Origin: Salticus scenicus
Lineage: Eukaryota; Arthropoda; Arachnida; Araneae; Salticidae
DNA length: 64,000 nt
Reading direction: 5' to 3'
Assembly: GCA_963930645.1 (NCBI GenBank)
Contig: OZ005648.1
Span: 249,341,436-249,405,435 of the forward strand
Shown here: positions 1 through 10,646 of the stretch, piece after piece
How the letters are laid out: every line of letters begins with the position of its first letter
Position numbering within the stretch: the stretch's first letter is position 1
The notes under the pieces: model-generated
What the model was told of the DNA's origin: nothing
Seen by the model: only the letters and a program-made list of their open reading frames with translations
Database searches by the model: none
Made by a program: the position numbers and the translations under genes

Positions 1-3000
1 ATAGCTAAATACCATCCTTTAGCTGCTAGTAGCTATATTAAGCTACCTTTAAAACTTGCTGCAAAAAAAGCTGTGTTAAACATTCAAAATGAAGATAATA
101 AATGTCTCATTTGGTGCTTAATTGCTTATAAATTGAATATAGACCGTCTTGATCATCCTGAACGTGTATCTCATTACACACCCTATGAAAATACCATTAA
201 ACTAGATAATATAACATGTCCTGTACCTATGACAAAGATACCATAGATTGAAAAGATGAATGGTTTACGGATTAATGTCTTCGGGTATGAAGACAATGAA
301 GTGTGTCCACTGTACATTTCTCCCCGAGAAGACCCTGATACAATCAACTTATTACTAATTTCTGATGATGAAAGGCAACATTATTGTCTCATCCGAAACT
401 TTTCACGTCTCCTTGGTGATTTAACTAACCATAAGACTGCTGCATATTACTGTTTTCGATGCTTGCATCGTTTCACTAGAGAAGATTTATTAAAATCACA
501 TGTCCAGTACTGTCAACAACATGAAGTACAAGTTATTAAAATGCCCTCTGAGGAAAATAATATTTTAAAATTTTCAGGTACACACTTACAACATCCTGTT
601 GCCTATACAATATATGCCGATTTTGAAAGTCTTCTTGTACCTATTACCTCAGTTTCACCTTCTTCAGATATTTCACACAGTGAAAAAATTGCATACCATG
701 AGCCTTGTGGTTATGCATATGTTATTATCGGTCCTGATGGACATTCTATTAAACCTATTGTAATTTATCGTGGTGAAAATGCTGTTGAGCAGTTTTTAGA
801 CCAAATTATGCAAGAAAAAGAGATGCTTGGCGAAAAATTAATGAAAATAAAACCAATGAAATTAACTTTAGAGGAGGAGGAAGCTTTTCAAGAAGCTAAA
901 TTTTGCACTTTGTGTAAAAAACCTTTACATAATGATCGTGTTAGAGATCATTGTCATATTTCGGGAGCTTATAGAGGAGCATTACATGCTTCGTGTAATC
1001 TTAACTTTAAACAATTAAAAAATATTCCTGTTATATTTCACAATTTGAAAAATTATGATGGTCATCATATTATGACAAAACTTGGAAAATATAAAGATCA
1101 CCAAATAGAAGTTATTGCCACAACCCTAGAAAATTATCTTACATTCAGATTTAAGAAACCTAAGGACCCTGTACAATTAGTCTTTTTAGACAGCTTTCAA
1201 TTCCTACCTACATCACTCGAAAAACTTGTGAAAAACCTCAACTCTTCTCAGTTTAAGATTTTGAAAGAGAATTTTCCTGCTAATACACCGCTGAATATGC
1301 TAACGAGGAAAGGTGTTTACCCATACGACTATTTTAACTGCTTTAATAAATTCGAAGAACCATCACTCCCTCCTCCTTCTGCATTTTATAATTCATTGAC
1401 AGAAGAGGCTATTTCTGAGGATGATTACGAACATGCTCAAAAAATTTGGAATACATTCAACATGAAAAATCTTGGTGATTACCATGATTTATATGTAAAA
1501 ACAGACGTTTTATTGCTTGCTGACGTATTTCAGAATTTCAGAGAACTTTGCATGCGTTATTATAAAATTGATTGTGCACACCTTTTTACCACTCCTGGAC
1601 TTGCATGGCAAGCATGCCTAAAAATGACTGAAACACCTCTAGAGCTCTTAACAGACATTAATATGTTGTTGTTAATAGAAAAAGGGATTCGAGGTGGAAT
1701 TAGTATGATTAGCAGAAGACTGGCCAGAGCAAACAATCCTTATATGAATGACTATAATCCGGATGAATCCAATAGTTATATAATGTACTGGGATGCCAAT
1801 AACCTTTACGGTTGGGCTATGTCCCAGTACTTACCCTATGGAAACTTCAAATGGATCGACATAAATGATATAACTGAAGACTGGATTCTATCTCTTCGAG
1901 ATGATTCTGATATTGGTTATATTTTTGAAGTTGATCTCGATTACCCTCAGCACCTTCATCATACTCATAACGATTATCCACTTGCACCTGAAAGATTAAC
2001 CTTAACCGAAGAAATGCTGTCACCTTATGCTAAAAGTTTACTTCACAATAGAAAATATGTTGGGACACCAAAATTAATACCTAACCTTCAAAACAAGAAA
2101 AATTATGTGGTCCATTATCGAAATTTAAAACTCTATCTTCAATTAGGATTGAAAGTTACAGCAGTGCATAAAGCCATTCAATTTAAACAAGCTCCTTGGT
2201 TGGAAAAATATATATTATTCAACACCGAAAAACGTAAACAAGCTTCATCATCCTTTGAAAAAGATTTTTTTAAACTTTTAAACAATAGTGTGTATGGGAA
2301 AACCATGGAAAACTTACGAAAAAGACGCAATATTGAACTTTGTAGTAACACCTCTAAAAGAGCAGTAAAATTAGTAGCATCTCCCACCTTTAAATCATTT
2401 AAAACTTATGACGAAGATCTAACTGCTGTCGAAAGACTTAAAACAAGCATTCTGATGAATCGTCCTATTTATGTTGGGTTTTGCATTCTCGAACTTTCTA
2501 AACTCCTAATGTATAATTTTCACTATAATTACATAAAGCCACTATATAACGACCGAGCGACGCTCTTATTTACTGATACTGATTCACTAACGTATCATAT
2601 TACAACAGATGACATATATCAAGATATGCAAAGTAATACAACTATCTTTGATTTTTCTGATTATCCTACAGATCATCCTCTTTATTCTAATGAAAACAAA
2701 AAAGTCATTGGGAAATTTAAAGACGAATTAAGTGGTGAAATAGCTCTAGAGTTTGTCGGATTGAAGGCAAAAATGTATTCCATAAAATCATGTAAAGATG
2801 AAAAAAAGAGAGCGAAAGGCGTATCCACTCAGGTTGTGCGACATAAAATTAATCATGAAGACTATTTCCAGTGTCTACAACAGCAAAAAACAAGTATTGA
2901 AAAACAAATAAAAATAGGCCAAGAAAATCATAAACTGTACACAATCCACCAAAATAAAATAAGTTTAAGTCCCTTCGATGATAAAAGATTCATCTTAGAT

Positions 3001-3060
3001 GATGGTATAACAAGTTTAGCTTATGGACATTGCGAAATTGCTCAAAATGTAGAACTTTAA
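1..3060 (+). pseudogene. Polinton/adintovirus-type family B DNA polymerase, 5'-partial, broken by one in-frame stop
   Basis: The frame is open from base 1 to 3060 except for a TAG at 244-246; the stretch after the stop, from the ATG at 256, is 934 codons. Seen in order in that stretch (approximate residues): a C2H2/C2HC-like finger (C65, C68, H81, C85); exonuclease motif I (DFE, ~121); a Cys/His cluster like an endonuclease VII/HNH finger (CTLC ~216, DHCH ~230, SCNLNF ~245); exonuclease motif II (HNLKNYDG, ~261); exonuclease motif III (YHDLYVKTD, ~408); polymerase motif A (WDANNLYGWAM, ~511); motif B (LLNNSVYGKTMEN, ~673); motif C (TDTDSL, ~772). This is the DNA_pol_B_2, protein-primed type known from Polintons/Mavericks and adintoviruses, which copy the element's DNA in the nucleus. 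Bases 1-243 read as conserved-looking coding sequence in the same frame, so the gene starts left of the window and the ATG at 256 is probably not its native start. No integrase, ATPase or capsid gene lies downstream. All catalytic motifs survive, so the insertion is either young or under recent constraint. Confidence 0.9.
244..246 (+). other. In-frame TAG interrupting the polymerase frame
   Basis: A TAG codon at 244-246 splits an otherwise continuous frame. The 81 codons before it and the 934 after it are in the same phase with no frameshift. It may be a recent nonsense mutation or a sequencing error; one read-level check would decide. Confidence 0.85.
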
Positions 3061-3429
3061 GCTTAAATATTGTAAAAATTGCCTAAGATATTGTAACCTA
3101 TACTGTAATTAACTGTACTGTAAACTTCGTTATAAGTGTTGTAATTATATGTATATAATAATTATGATGTTATCTTAATACATAGAAACTTTGAAAATAT
3201 TTGTAAATAGTGTAAAAATTGTTCAAGATTTTATATTGTAACCTTCGTTATTGTTGACGAAATTGTATATACTAATTATTGTAATGACAACTTTATAGAT
3301 GAATGCTTGTAAAAAATGAATGTTGCAAATTTTGTTGTATTTGATAAATTATATGTGTATACTAATTATTATGATGTAATGTAAGCACATTAAGTGAATA
3401 CTGGAAACACTATGTGGAAATAATGTTGC

Positions 3430-3435
3430 AATAAA
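3430..3435 (+). promoter_or_regulatory. Possible poly(A) signal after the polymerase
   Basis: Exact AATAAA hexamer on the coding strand, about 370 bases after the stop codon. In AT-rich DNA such hexamers occur by chance, so this is only positional support. Confidence 0.3.
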
Positions 3436-3852
3436 GTTTTTAATTAACTGTAAACCGTGTCTGTTTTATTTCAGAATTGTTATTGTTTAGACTGTTTGTG
3501 AATTTTATTAATAGGTTAAAAGAAAAAAGGTGAAGAAGAAATGAAAATGAAAATTGTTTTATTAAAAGGAAAAAATGAATTTTTTTATAAATTTATGTTA
3601 TTAAAAGACAAAGGAATGTATTAAAAGGAAAATTGTTTTACAATTTTTTCTAAAGATTGCATAGTTTAAACATGAAAAGTAATTTCACGACTTAATTTTA
3701 ATATTACAAACTTTTCTAACTAACCTTAAATGTAGGTTTTGAGAAAACATGATTATTTTTGTATTATTCAAAAACTTTTAATAAGATAATACAATATCTA
3801 AAGCCCTATGTTTAGTAGTATAGAAGGTAAATTTCAAGCTTATATCTGTCGA

Positions 3853-3976
3853 AATGGTAGTAGTAACTGGGGGTGGTGCGATCGATGTGCGCATCCTCTG
3901 ACGCAAAGCGCATCAACGCATCACACCTCTTGCACCTCTGGCGCAGAACCCCCATTATCTTACTACTTTTAATAAC
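3853..3976. repeat. GC-rich segment bounded by a short imperfect inverted repeat
   Basis: The left arm has GTAGTAACTGGGGGT and the right arm has ACCCCCATTATCTTACTAC, which pair imperfectly over about 18 bases. Between them lies a GC-rich stretch with repeated GCGCATC / ACGCATCA-like words, unlike the surrounding AT-rich DNA. It may be a small foreign insertion; family unknown. Confidence 0.4.
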
Positions 3977-4527
3977 TAGTGTTTGTATTAGAATTTTTCG
4001 GAAGGTTTCAGAATCGAGATTTTAATGAGGACAGATATAACAAGGGGATCTGGGAAACACCCCTAGCGTTGTCTCGGACTAGAGAAATTTTATGCTAATT
4101 TGAGAAAGTTATATTTTTTAGCCAAATGGCAGTTTCTGTGTGCGTAATTTTTCCAATTATGCATCCTAGTGTGCATCCATGATATTAGTATATACTATAT
4201 ATAAATGATGAAAAATTATTTTATTGATTAGTTTTGGATATGTTCAAATTTAAAGTGTTATTATCTAGTATATTTGAAGGTTTTAAATACACCATGGATT
4301 TATAATAACATCTAATATAAAATGGTACGTAAATTTGAAATATTATTTATTTTTATAAATGATATTCACGTTTTCCTTTTAAGGAAAAGGATAAACACAG
4401 GGTATATTTTAGACTGAAACCATCTGGATGTTAAACTCTTCGCAATGATGATTGTAAAAATAAAAAATTCAGCTGTGAGGTTTCTTTCTTTTTTTTTTCC
4501 TGATTAAACAGTAATGCATAAGAATTA

Positions 4528-4680
4528 CAGTCGCCAGCAAAAGTATCCGAGCACTTGCCAATAATTAACATATCAAAAAAGTACTCTTCAAACTGTTTTG
4601 TTAAATAAATCCTTGATCATGTTTTTAGACTGACTAAGAACATGACTCGACAAGGATTTATTTAACAAAGCAGTATTGAT
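4528..4680 (+). mobile_element. Tc1-type palindromic MITE, truncated on its right
   Basis: It starts at a TA (4526-4527) followed by CAGTCGCCAGCAAAAG, a Tc1-like terminal repeat. About 150 bases align with the complete 213-bp palindromic element at 20670-20882, including the shared TTTGTTAAATAAATCCTTG word and its inverse around a centre near 4635. The last ~60 bases of the right arm are missing: the 152-bp satellite begins there. A truncated sister copy of the intact element at 20.7 kb. Confidence 0.75.
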
Positions 4681-6376
4681 TGAGGTATAACGGAGGGATT
4701 TTCTAAATACCATGGAAAAACTTATTAACATAGAAGTATTTATCCGAAACTTTGGGAAACTTTCATAAAACCTAAAAATGTGCAGGTTTTCAAAGGTTTA
4801 AAAAATAAAATTAAGAAAAATACGTTTTTGATTGTAGGCATAGTGGATGTATTATCTAAATACCATAGGAACACTTATTATCATTGATGTATTTATCCGA
4901 AACCTTGGGAAACCTCTATAAGACCTAAAACAGTGCAGGTTTTAAAAAGTTTTAAAAATAAAACCTTTAAGAAACGTTTTTGATTGTAGGTATAGTGGAG
5001 GTATTAACTAAATACCATAGGAAGACTTATTATCATCGATGTATCTATCTGAAACCTTGGGAAACCTCTACAAGACCTAAAACAGTGCAGGTTTTAAAAA
5101 GTTTTAAAAATAAAACCTTTAAGAAACGTTTTTGATTGTAGGTATAGTGGAGGTATTATCTAAATACCATAGGAAGACTTATTATCATCGATGTATTTAT
5201 CTGAAACCTTGGGAAACCTCTACAAGACCTAAAAAAGTGCAGGTTTTAAAAAGTTTCAAAAATAAAACCTTTAAGAAACGTTTTTGATTGTAGGTATAGT
5301 GGAGGTATTAAATAAATACCATAGGAAGACTTATTATCATTGATGTATTTATCTGAAACCTTGGCAAACCTCTATAAGACCTAAAACAGTGCAGGTTTTA
5401 ACAAGTTTTAAAAATAAAACCTTTAAGAAACGTTTTTGATTGTAGGTATAGTGGAGGTATTAACTAAATACCATAGGAAGACTTATTATCATCGATGTAT
5501 TTATCTGAAACCTTGGAAAACCTCTACAAGACCTAAAACAGTGCAGGTTTTAAAAAGTTTTAAAAATAAAACCTTTAAGAAACGTTTTTGATTGTAGGTA
5601 TAGTGGAGGTATTATCTAAATACCATAGGAAGACTTATTATCATCGATGTATTTATCTGAAACCTTGGGAAACCGCTACAAGACCTAAAAGAGTGCAAGT
5701 TTTAAAAAGTTTTAAAAATAAAACCTTTAAGAAACGTTTTTGAATGTAGGTATAGTGGAGGTATTATCTAAATACCATAGGAAGACTTATTATCATCGAT
5801 GTATTTATCTGAAACCTTGGGAAACCTCTGCAAGACCTAAAAGAGTGCAAGTTTTAAAAAGTTTTAAAAATAAAACCTTTAAGAAACGTTTTTGATTGTA
5901 GGTATAGTGGAGGTATTAACTAAATACCATAGGAAGACTCATTATCATCGATGTATTTATCTGAAACCTTGGGAAACCTCTACAAGACCTAAAACAGTGC
6001 AGGTTTTAAAAAGTTTTAAAAATAAAACCTTTAAGAAACGTTTTTGATTGTAGGTATAGTGGAGGTATTAACTAAATACCATAGGAAGACTTATTATCAT
6101 CGATGTATTTATCTGAAACCTTGGGAAACCTCTACAAGACCTAAAACAGTGCAGGTTTTAGAAGGTTTTAAAAATAAAACCTTTAAAAAACGTTTTTGAT
6201 TGCAGGTATAGTGGAGGTATTGTCTAAATACCATGGGGAAACTTATTATCATCGATGTATTTATTCGAAACCTTGGGAAACCTCTATAAAACTTAAACCC
6301 ACGTAGGTCTCCAGGAGGTTTTAAGAATAAAACCTAAAGAAAACTTAGATGAGGTTTCTTTTCAGGAAGTATTTTT
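4681..6376 (+). repeat. 152-bp tandem satellite, 11 copies
   Basis: The word TAAATACCAT recurs with its ACCAT at 4709, 4862, 5014, 5166, 5318, 5470, 5622, 5774, 5926, 6078 and 6230: one 153-base step and then nine of exactly 152. The inner copies differ by only a few bases each; the first and last are the most diverged, as expected for array edges under unequal exchange. Each unit contains GAAACCTTGGGAAACC, GACCTAAAACAGTGCAGG and CGTTTTTGATTGTAGG. No coding frame runs through it. Confidence 0.97.
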
Positions 6377-6475
6377 TAGCGAAACTTCAAAAAAACCTTT
6401 TAAATACCTGAAAACCTAGATAAAACCATAAAAAAAGTTTTAGAAAACCTTAAATTTTAGTAAGGGTCAAACTGA

Positions 6476-6744
6476 AAATTTCAGCAAGAGAATGCGCTAT
6501 GCCAGGTGTCTAAATCAACTAAAAGCTGGTTTCAAAAAGAAAAAAATGGAGGTCTTAAGCAGGCCAAGTCGTAGTCAAAACCTGAATCCCATAGAAAACT
6601 TGTAAGGGTCATTTGACTCGTCAAGTGTGTACAAATAACCGACAATATGATTCTATATACGAATCTGAAGTAGCTATCAAGGATGAATGTGACAAAATTC
6701 CCAAATATTTGCTGGAGAACTTAATTAATTCAATCAAAAATTAA
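6476..6744 (+). pseudogene. Tc1/mariner-family transposase, C-terminal relic
   Basis: Three short stretches in three frames together match the C-terminal part of a Tc1-type DDE transposase. 6479-6560 (frame 2) reads FQQENALC and KSTKSWF. 6561-6600 (frame 3) reads RPSRSQNLNPIENL, the conserved block around the last catalytic acidic residue. 6667-6744 (frame 1) reads AIKDECDKIPKYLLENLINS and ends at a TAA. The N-terminal DNA-binding half and the first catalytic residues are absent: the satellite occupies the place where they would be. Dead copy by frameshifts and stops. Confidence 0.85.
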
Positions 6745-7000
6745 TCAGGAGTATTTAGAGTATTCGAGTATTTGAATTTATTCAGAAAAATGGTGGATCA
6801 TTTTAGTTTTATAAAAAAAAAAAAAAGCTTGTTTTAACTAGTGGTCTTATAATTTTCTTACAGATATTTGAATGGCGAAATTTGAAATTGTTAATAAAAT
6901 AGCAACTTAATTTAGTTTTTAAAAATTAAGATATAATTAAATTTATAATAAAAATAACAAAATCCACGGTCGTCTTATAATTTTGTTATACACTGTAACT
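6745..7000. other. AT-rich tail of the Tc1 relic
   Basis: It contains AGTATTCGAGTATTTGAA, which may be a worn right terminal repeat of the Tc1 element, then A/T-rich DNA with an A14 run near 6814. Nothing else recognised. Confidence 0.35.
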
Positions 7001-7410
7001 GAATATATAATTGTGTAAAAAATTTCGTGTCACGTTGTTTGTCCGCGATGAATTCCTAAACTAGTGAACCGATTTTAAGGAAATTTTGCACACGGTGTGC
7101 AGTTTGGTCCAACTTGAGAGATAGGGTTTTTATCTCAATTTATAGTCACAATATTTTTTTATTGCAAATTATTTGTTTATTATATGACAAAGGGTTTTAA
7201 TTATCTGTGAGTTCCATAAGTTTCTAACTGATGGCGGTGTAAGTTAGTTTATTGACATATAGTTTTACTGTCCGGATTGGGTAAGTATCTAACAGATGGC
7301 GCTGTGTTAAAAGTTCAAACGTTCCGTTTATGCTACTCATTATTCCCCATCACACGCGTGTTAAAAATTTAACGACGTAACTTTGAATTTTCAATTTTTG
7401 GTGCATTATT
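7001..7410 (+). mobile_element. Possible Helitron-type 5' relic
   Basis: The words TTCGTGTCACGTTGTTTG and CCGCGATGAATTCCTAAAC followed by GTGAACCGATTTTAAGG resemble the 5' part of non-autonomous Helitron-like elements seen widely in arthropods, and CTAACAGATGGCGCTGTG downstream is a frequent inner word of such repeats. This assignment is from recalled family resemblance. No matching 3' hairpin with CTRR end was found, so the element is truncated or misassigned. Confidence 0.35.
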
Positions 7411-8175
7411 TTTAACACTTTCCAACAAGGTTGAAAAGTGTTTATGACTGCGGTTTGTCTGTCTGTCTGTCTGTCCGCACTGTAACTCCCGTAAATATTT
7501 ATGGAATTTCTTGAAACTAATATATGTTATTCAAGTTCACTATTGGACGTTCCCTATTGAAAATGGAGTTTATACCTCTATTGGTTTGTGTACAGGGACA
7601 CCAGAAAGAATTTCAAAGCATTGTGTTCTATGACAGGTATTTCTATAAACCATATTTTCATACCTTCATTTTAGACATATCTTAATGAAACTGAAATATG
7701 CTATACAAGTTTATTGACATATAGTTTTACTGTCCGGATTGGGTAAGTATCTAACAGATGGAGCTGTGTTAAAAGTTCAAACGTTTCATTTATGTTACAA
7801 TTTATACCCCATCACACGTGTGTTAAAAATTTATTTACGACATAACTTTGAATTTTCAATTTTTGGTGCAATATTTTTAACTCTTTCCAACAAGGTTGAA
7901 AAGTGTTCATGACTACGGTTTGTCTGTCTGTCTGTCTCTCTGTCTGTCCGTCTGTCTGCCCGCGCTCTAACTCCCGTAAATATTTATGGAATTTCTTGAA
8001 ACTGATATATGTTATTCAAGTTCAGTATTGGACGTTCTCTATTAAAAATGGAGTTTATACCTCTACTGGTTTGGGTACAGGGACACCCGAACCTATTTCA
8101 AAGCATTGTGTTCTATGAGAGATATTTCTATAAACCATATTTTCATACCTTTACTGTACACATATCTTAATGAAA
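7246..8175 (+). repeat. 462-bp tandem duplication
   Basis: The block starting AGTTTATTGACATATAG at 7246 recurs at 7708 with few differences. It carries the ATGGCGCTGTG word, the CACACG(C/T)GTGTTAAAAATTT palindrome and then the head of the composite repeat. The second copy is the more expanded (longer TCTG run). A recent unequal-exchange duplication spanning the left boundary of the composite repeat. Confidence 0.85.
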
Positions 8176-10646
8176 TTGAAATATATTATTCAAGTTCACC
8201 ATCGGATGATCCCTATTGAAAACTGAGTTTATACCTCTACTGGTTAGGGTACAGGGACACCCGAAAGTATTTCAAAGCATTGTGTTCTATGAGAGATATT
8301 TCTATAAGCCATATTTTCATACCTTTACTGTACACATATCTAAATGAAATTAAAATATGTTATTCAAGTTCACTATCGGACGTTCCCTCTTGAAAAGGGA
8401 GTTTATACCTCTACTGGCTTGTGTACAGAGACACCCGAAAGTATTTCAAAGCATTGCGCTCTATGAGAGGTATTTCTATAAACCATATTTTCATACCTTT
8501 ACTCTAGACATATCTGAATAAAATTGAAATATGTTATTCAAGTTCACTATTGGATGTTTCCTGTACAAAATGGAGGAAATACCACCATCGGTTTATGTAC
8601 AGGGACACACAAAAGTATTCCAAAGCATTGCATCCTATGAGAGATATTTCTATAAATCAAATTTTAATAACTTTACTTTCCACGAAGTTTTTGGAAATTG
8701 AAATATATTATTTATATGCACAAACGAATGCTTTCTACAGACTATAGCATGATTAGCATTAGATTTTTAGGGGGCACAAAATATCCAGTTACATTAAGAG
8801 CTATTAATAAAAAATCGCTAGAATTGTACTTTCGTTTACGTTAAGCGATTTTAACATTTCCTAACATATTTTAAGTGTGAATATGATTTCAGTTTTGTGT
8901 ATCTGCCTGTCCGAGCTCTAACTCCCGTAAATATTTATGGAACTTCTTGAAACTGATATATGTTATTCCAGTTCACTATCGAATGTTCTCTAATGAAAAT
9001 TGAGTTTATACTTCTACTGGTTTATGTACAGGGACACTCAAAAGTATTCCAAAGCATTGCGTTCTATGAGAGATATTTCTATAAATCAAATTTTAATAAC
9101 TTTACTTTCCACGAAGTTTTTGGAAATTGAAATATATTATTTATATACACAAAAGAATGCTTTGTACAGACTATAGCATGATTAGCATTAAATTTTTAGG
9201 GTGGCACAAAAATATCCAGTTACATTAAGAGCTATTAATAAAAAATCACCAGAATTGTACTTTCGTTTATGTTAAGCGTTTTTAACACTTTCTAACATTT
9301 TTTAAGTGTGAATATGATTTCAGTTTTGTGTATCTGCCTGTCCGAGCCTATAAATATTTATGGAATTTCTTGAAACTGATATATGTTATTCAAGTTCACT
9401 ATCGGATGTTCCCTATTGAAAATGGAGTTTATACCTCTACTGGTTTGTGTACAGGGACACCCGAAATTATTTCAAAGCATTGTGTTCTATGAGAAGTATA
9501 TCTATAAACCATATTTTCATACCTTCTTTACTGTAGACATATCTGAATGAAATTGAAATATGTTGTTGAAGTTCACTATTGGATGTTTCCTGTATAAAAT
9601 GGAGGAAATACCACCATCGGTTTATGTACAGGGACACTCAAAAGCATTCCAAAGCATTGCGTTCTATGAGAGATATTTCTATAAATCAAATTTTTATAAC
9701 TTTACTTCCCACGAAGTTTTAGAAAATTGAAATATTATATTTATATGCACAAAAAAAAAAAAAAAAATGCTTTGCATAGAATATAGCATGATTAGCATTA
9801 GATTTACAGGGTGACACAAAAATATCCATTTATATTAAGAGCTATTAATAAAAAATTGCTAGAATTGTACTTTCGTTTACGATAAGCGTTTTTAAAACTT
9901 TCTAACATTTTTAAGAGTGAATATGATTTCATTTTGTGGATCTGTCCATCTGTCTGTCTGTCTGTCTGCTCGCTCTCTAACTCCGGTAAATATTTATGGA
10001 ATTTCTCGAAACTGATATATTTTATTGAAGTTCACTATCGGATGTTCCATATTGAAAGTGGAGGGAATATCTCTTCTGGTTTGTGTACAGGGACACCCAA
10101 AAGCATTCGAAAGAATTGTATTCTATGAGTGTTATTTTTATAAATATTTTCCCTATAGAATTTTTCCCATTTAAAATGACATTCATAGGTCCTGTATAAC
10201 TAGTTTGTTTACAGAGAGAAAAGAAAAAAAAAATGCATTACGTTTTAGGACAGAATTTTTTGAAAGTTATATTTGAAAATGTTTCTACTGTCAAAATCAC
10301 AAAAATATTGAAATGTATTGTTAATATTCTAAAATAATGTTTTGTATAGAATATGATATGATTAACCTTCTGATTTACAGGGCTACACTAAAATATTCAG
10401 AGAGATCAAAAGCTGTAATTATAATCTAATGCCAACATTTTCTTTTGCGTTAAGCCTTTTTAACACTTTCCAAAATGCCTAAGAGTAATTTTAAAATCAA
10501 TTAGTCTATCTGTATATTTTTCAGTCCTTCTGTCTGTTGTATGATAACGTAGGCAAAGAATATTCAAAGTTATTCGATACAACAATTACGTACAGTTGAA
10601 AAGTGTTACTAATCAATGCGTACTGCATGTCTTTTCTTTCTTGTTT
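7411..10646 (+). repeat. Composite ~170-bp-monomer repeat element, copy 1
   Basis: The head is an imperfect 13-bp hairpin (AACACTTTCCAAC 7414-7426, GTTGAAAAGTGTT 7430-7442), then TTATGACT, a TCTG/TGTC run and CTAACTCCCGTAAATATTT. The body module A (TTCAAGTTCACTATCGGATG ... GTGTACAGGGACACCC ... AAAGCATTGTGTTCTATGAG) repeats in tandem at 174-base steps (8016, 8190, 8364, 8538). Module B (ATGATTAGCATTAGATTT ... ATTAAGAGCTATTAATAAAA) follows at about 8747, 9177 and 9787 and shares the ACAGGG..CACAAAATATTC core with A, so it is probably an old A copy. The tail module (TCTGTCTGTTG, GATAACGTAGGCAAAGAAT) ends near 10646. No transposition protein, no clear terminal repeats. Confidence 0.85.
7903..8118 (+). 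other. Recurrent ~65-71-codon open frame inside the composite repeat
   Basis: A 71-codon frame runs from the repeat head through module A (CLSVCLSVCPSVC, then SRKYLWNFLKLIYVIQV, ending HCVL). Equivalent frames stay open in three other diverged units (9934-10128, 14160-14351, 16367-16579) with the same start region and the same ISKHC/IRKHC ending. The unit at 7447 is closed by a different number of TCTG steps. No known domain. Most likely shared ancestry of a non-coding repeat; not called a gene. Confidence 0.3.

Larger units (their letters stand above)
3061..4525. other. AT-rich 3' flank of the polymerase
   Basis: No reading frame of note. AATAAA at 3430-3435 lies 370 bases after the polymerase stop and could serve as its poly(A) signal. 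The only GC-rich part is the stretch described at 3853-3976. Otherwise A/T runs; no sister genes of a Polinton and no terminal repeat could be recognised. Confidence 0.6.

Noticed and set aside
4681..6376. Regular repeats that could be mistaken for a CRISPR array
   Set aside because: The 152-bp units are directly joined and near-identical throughout; there are no short repeats with unique spacers and the DNA is eukaryotic.
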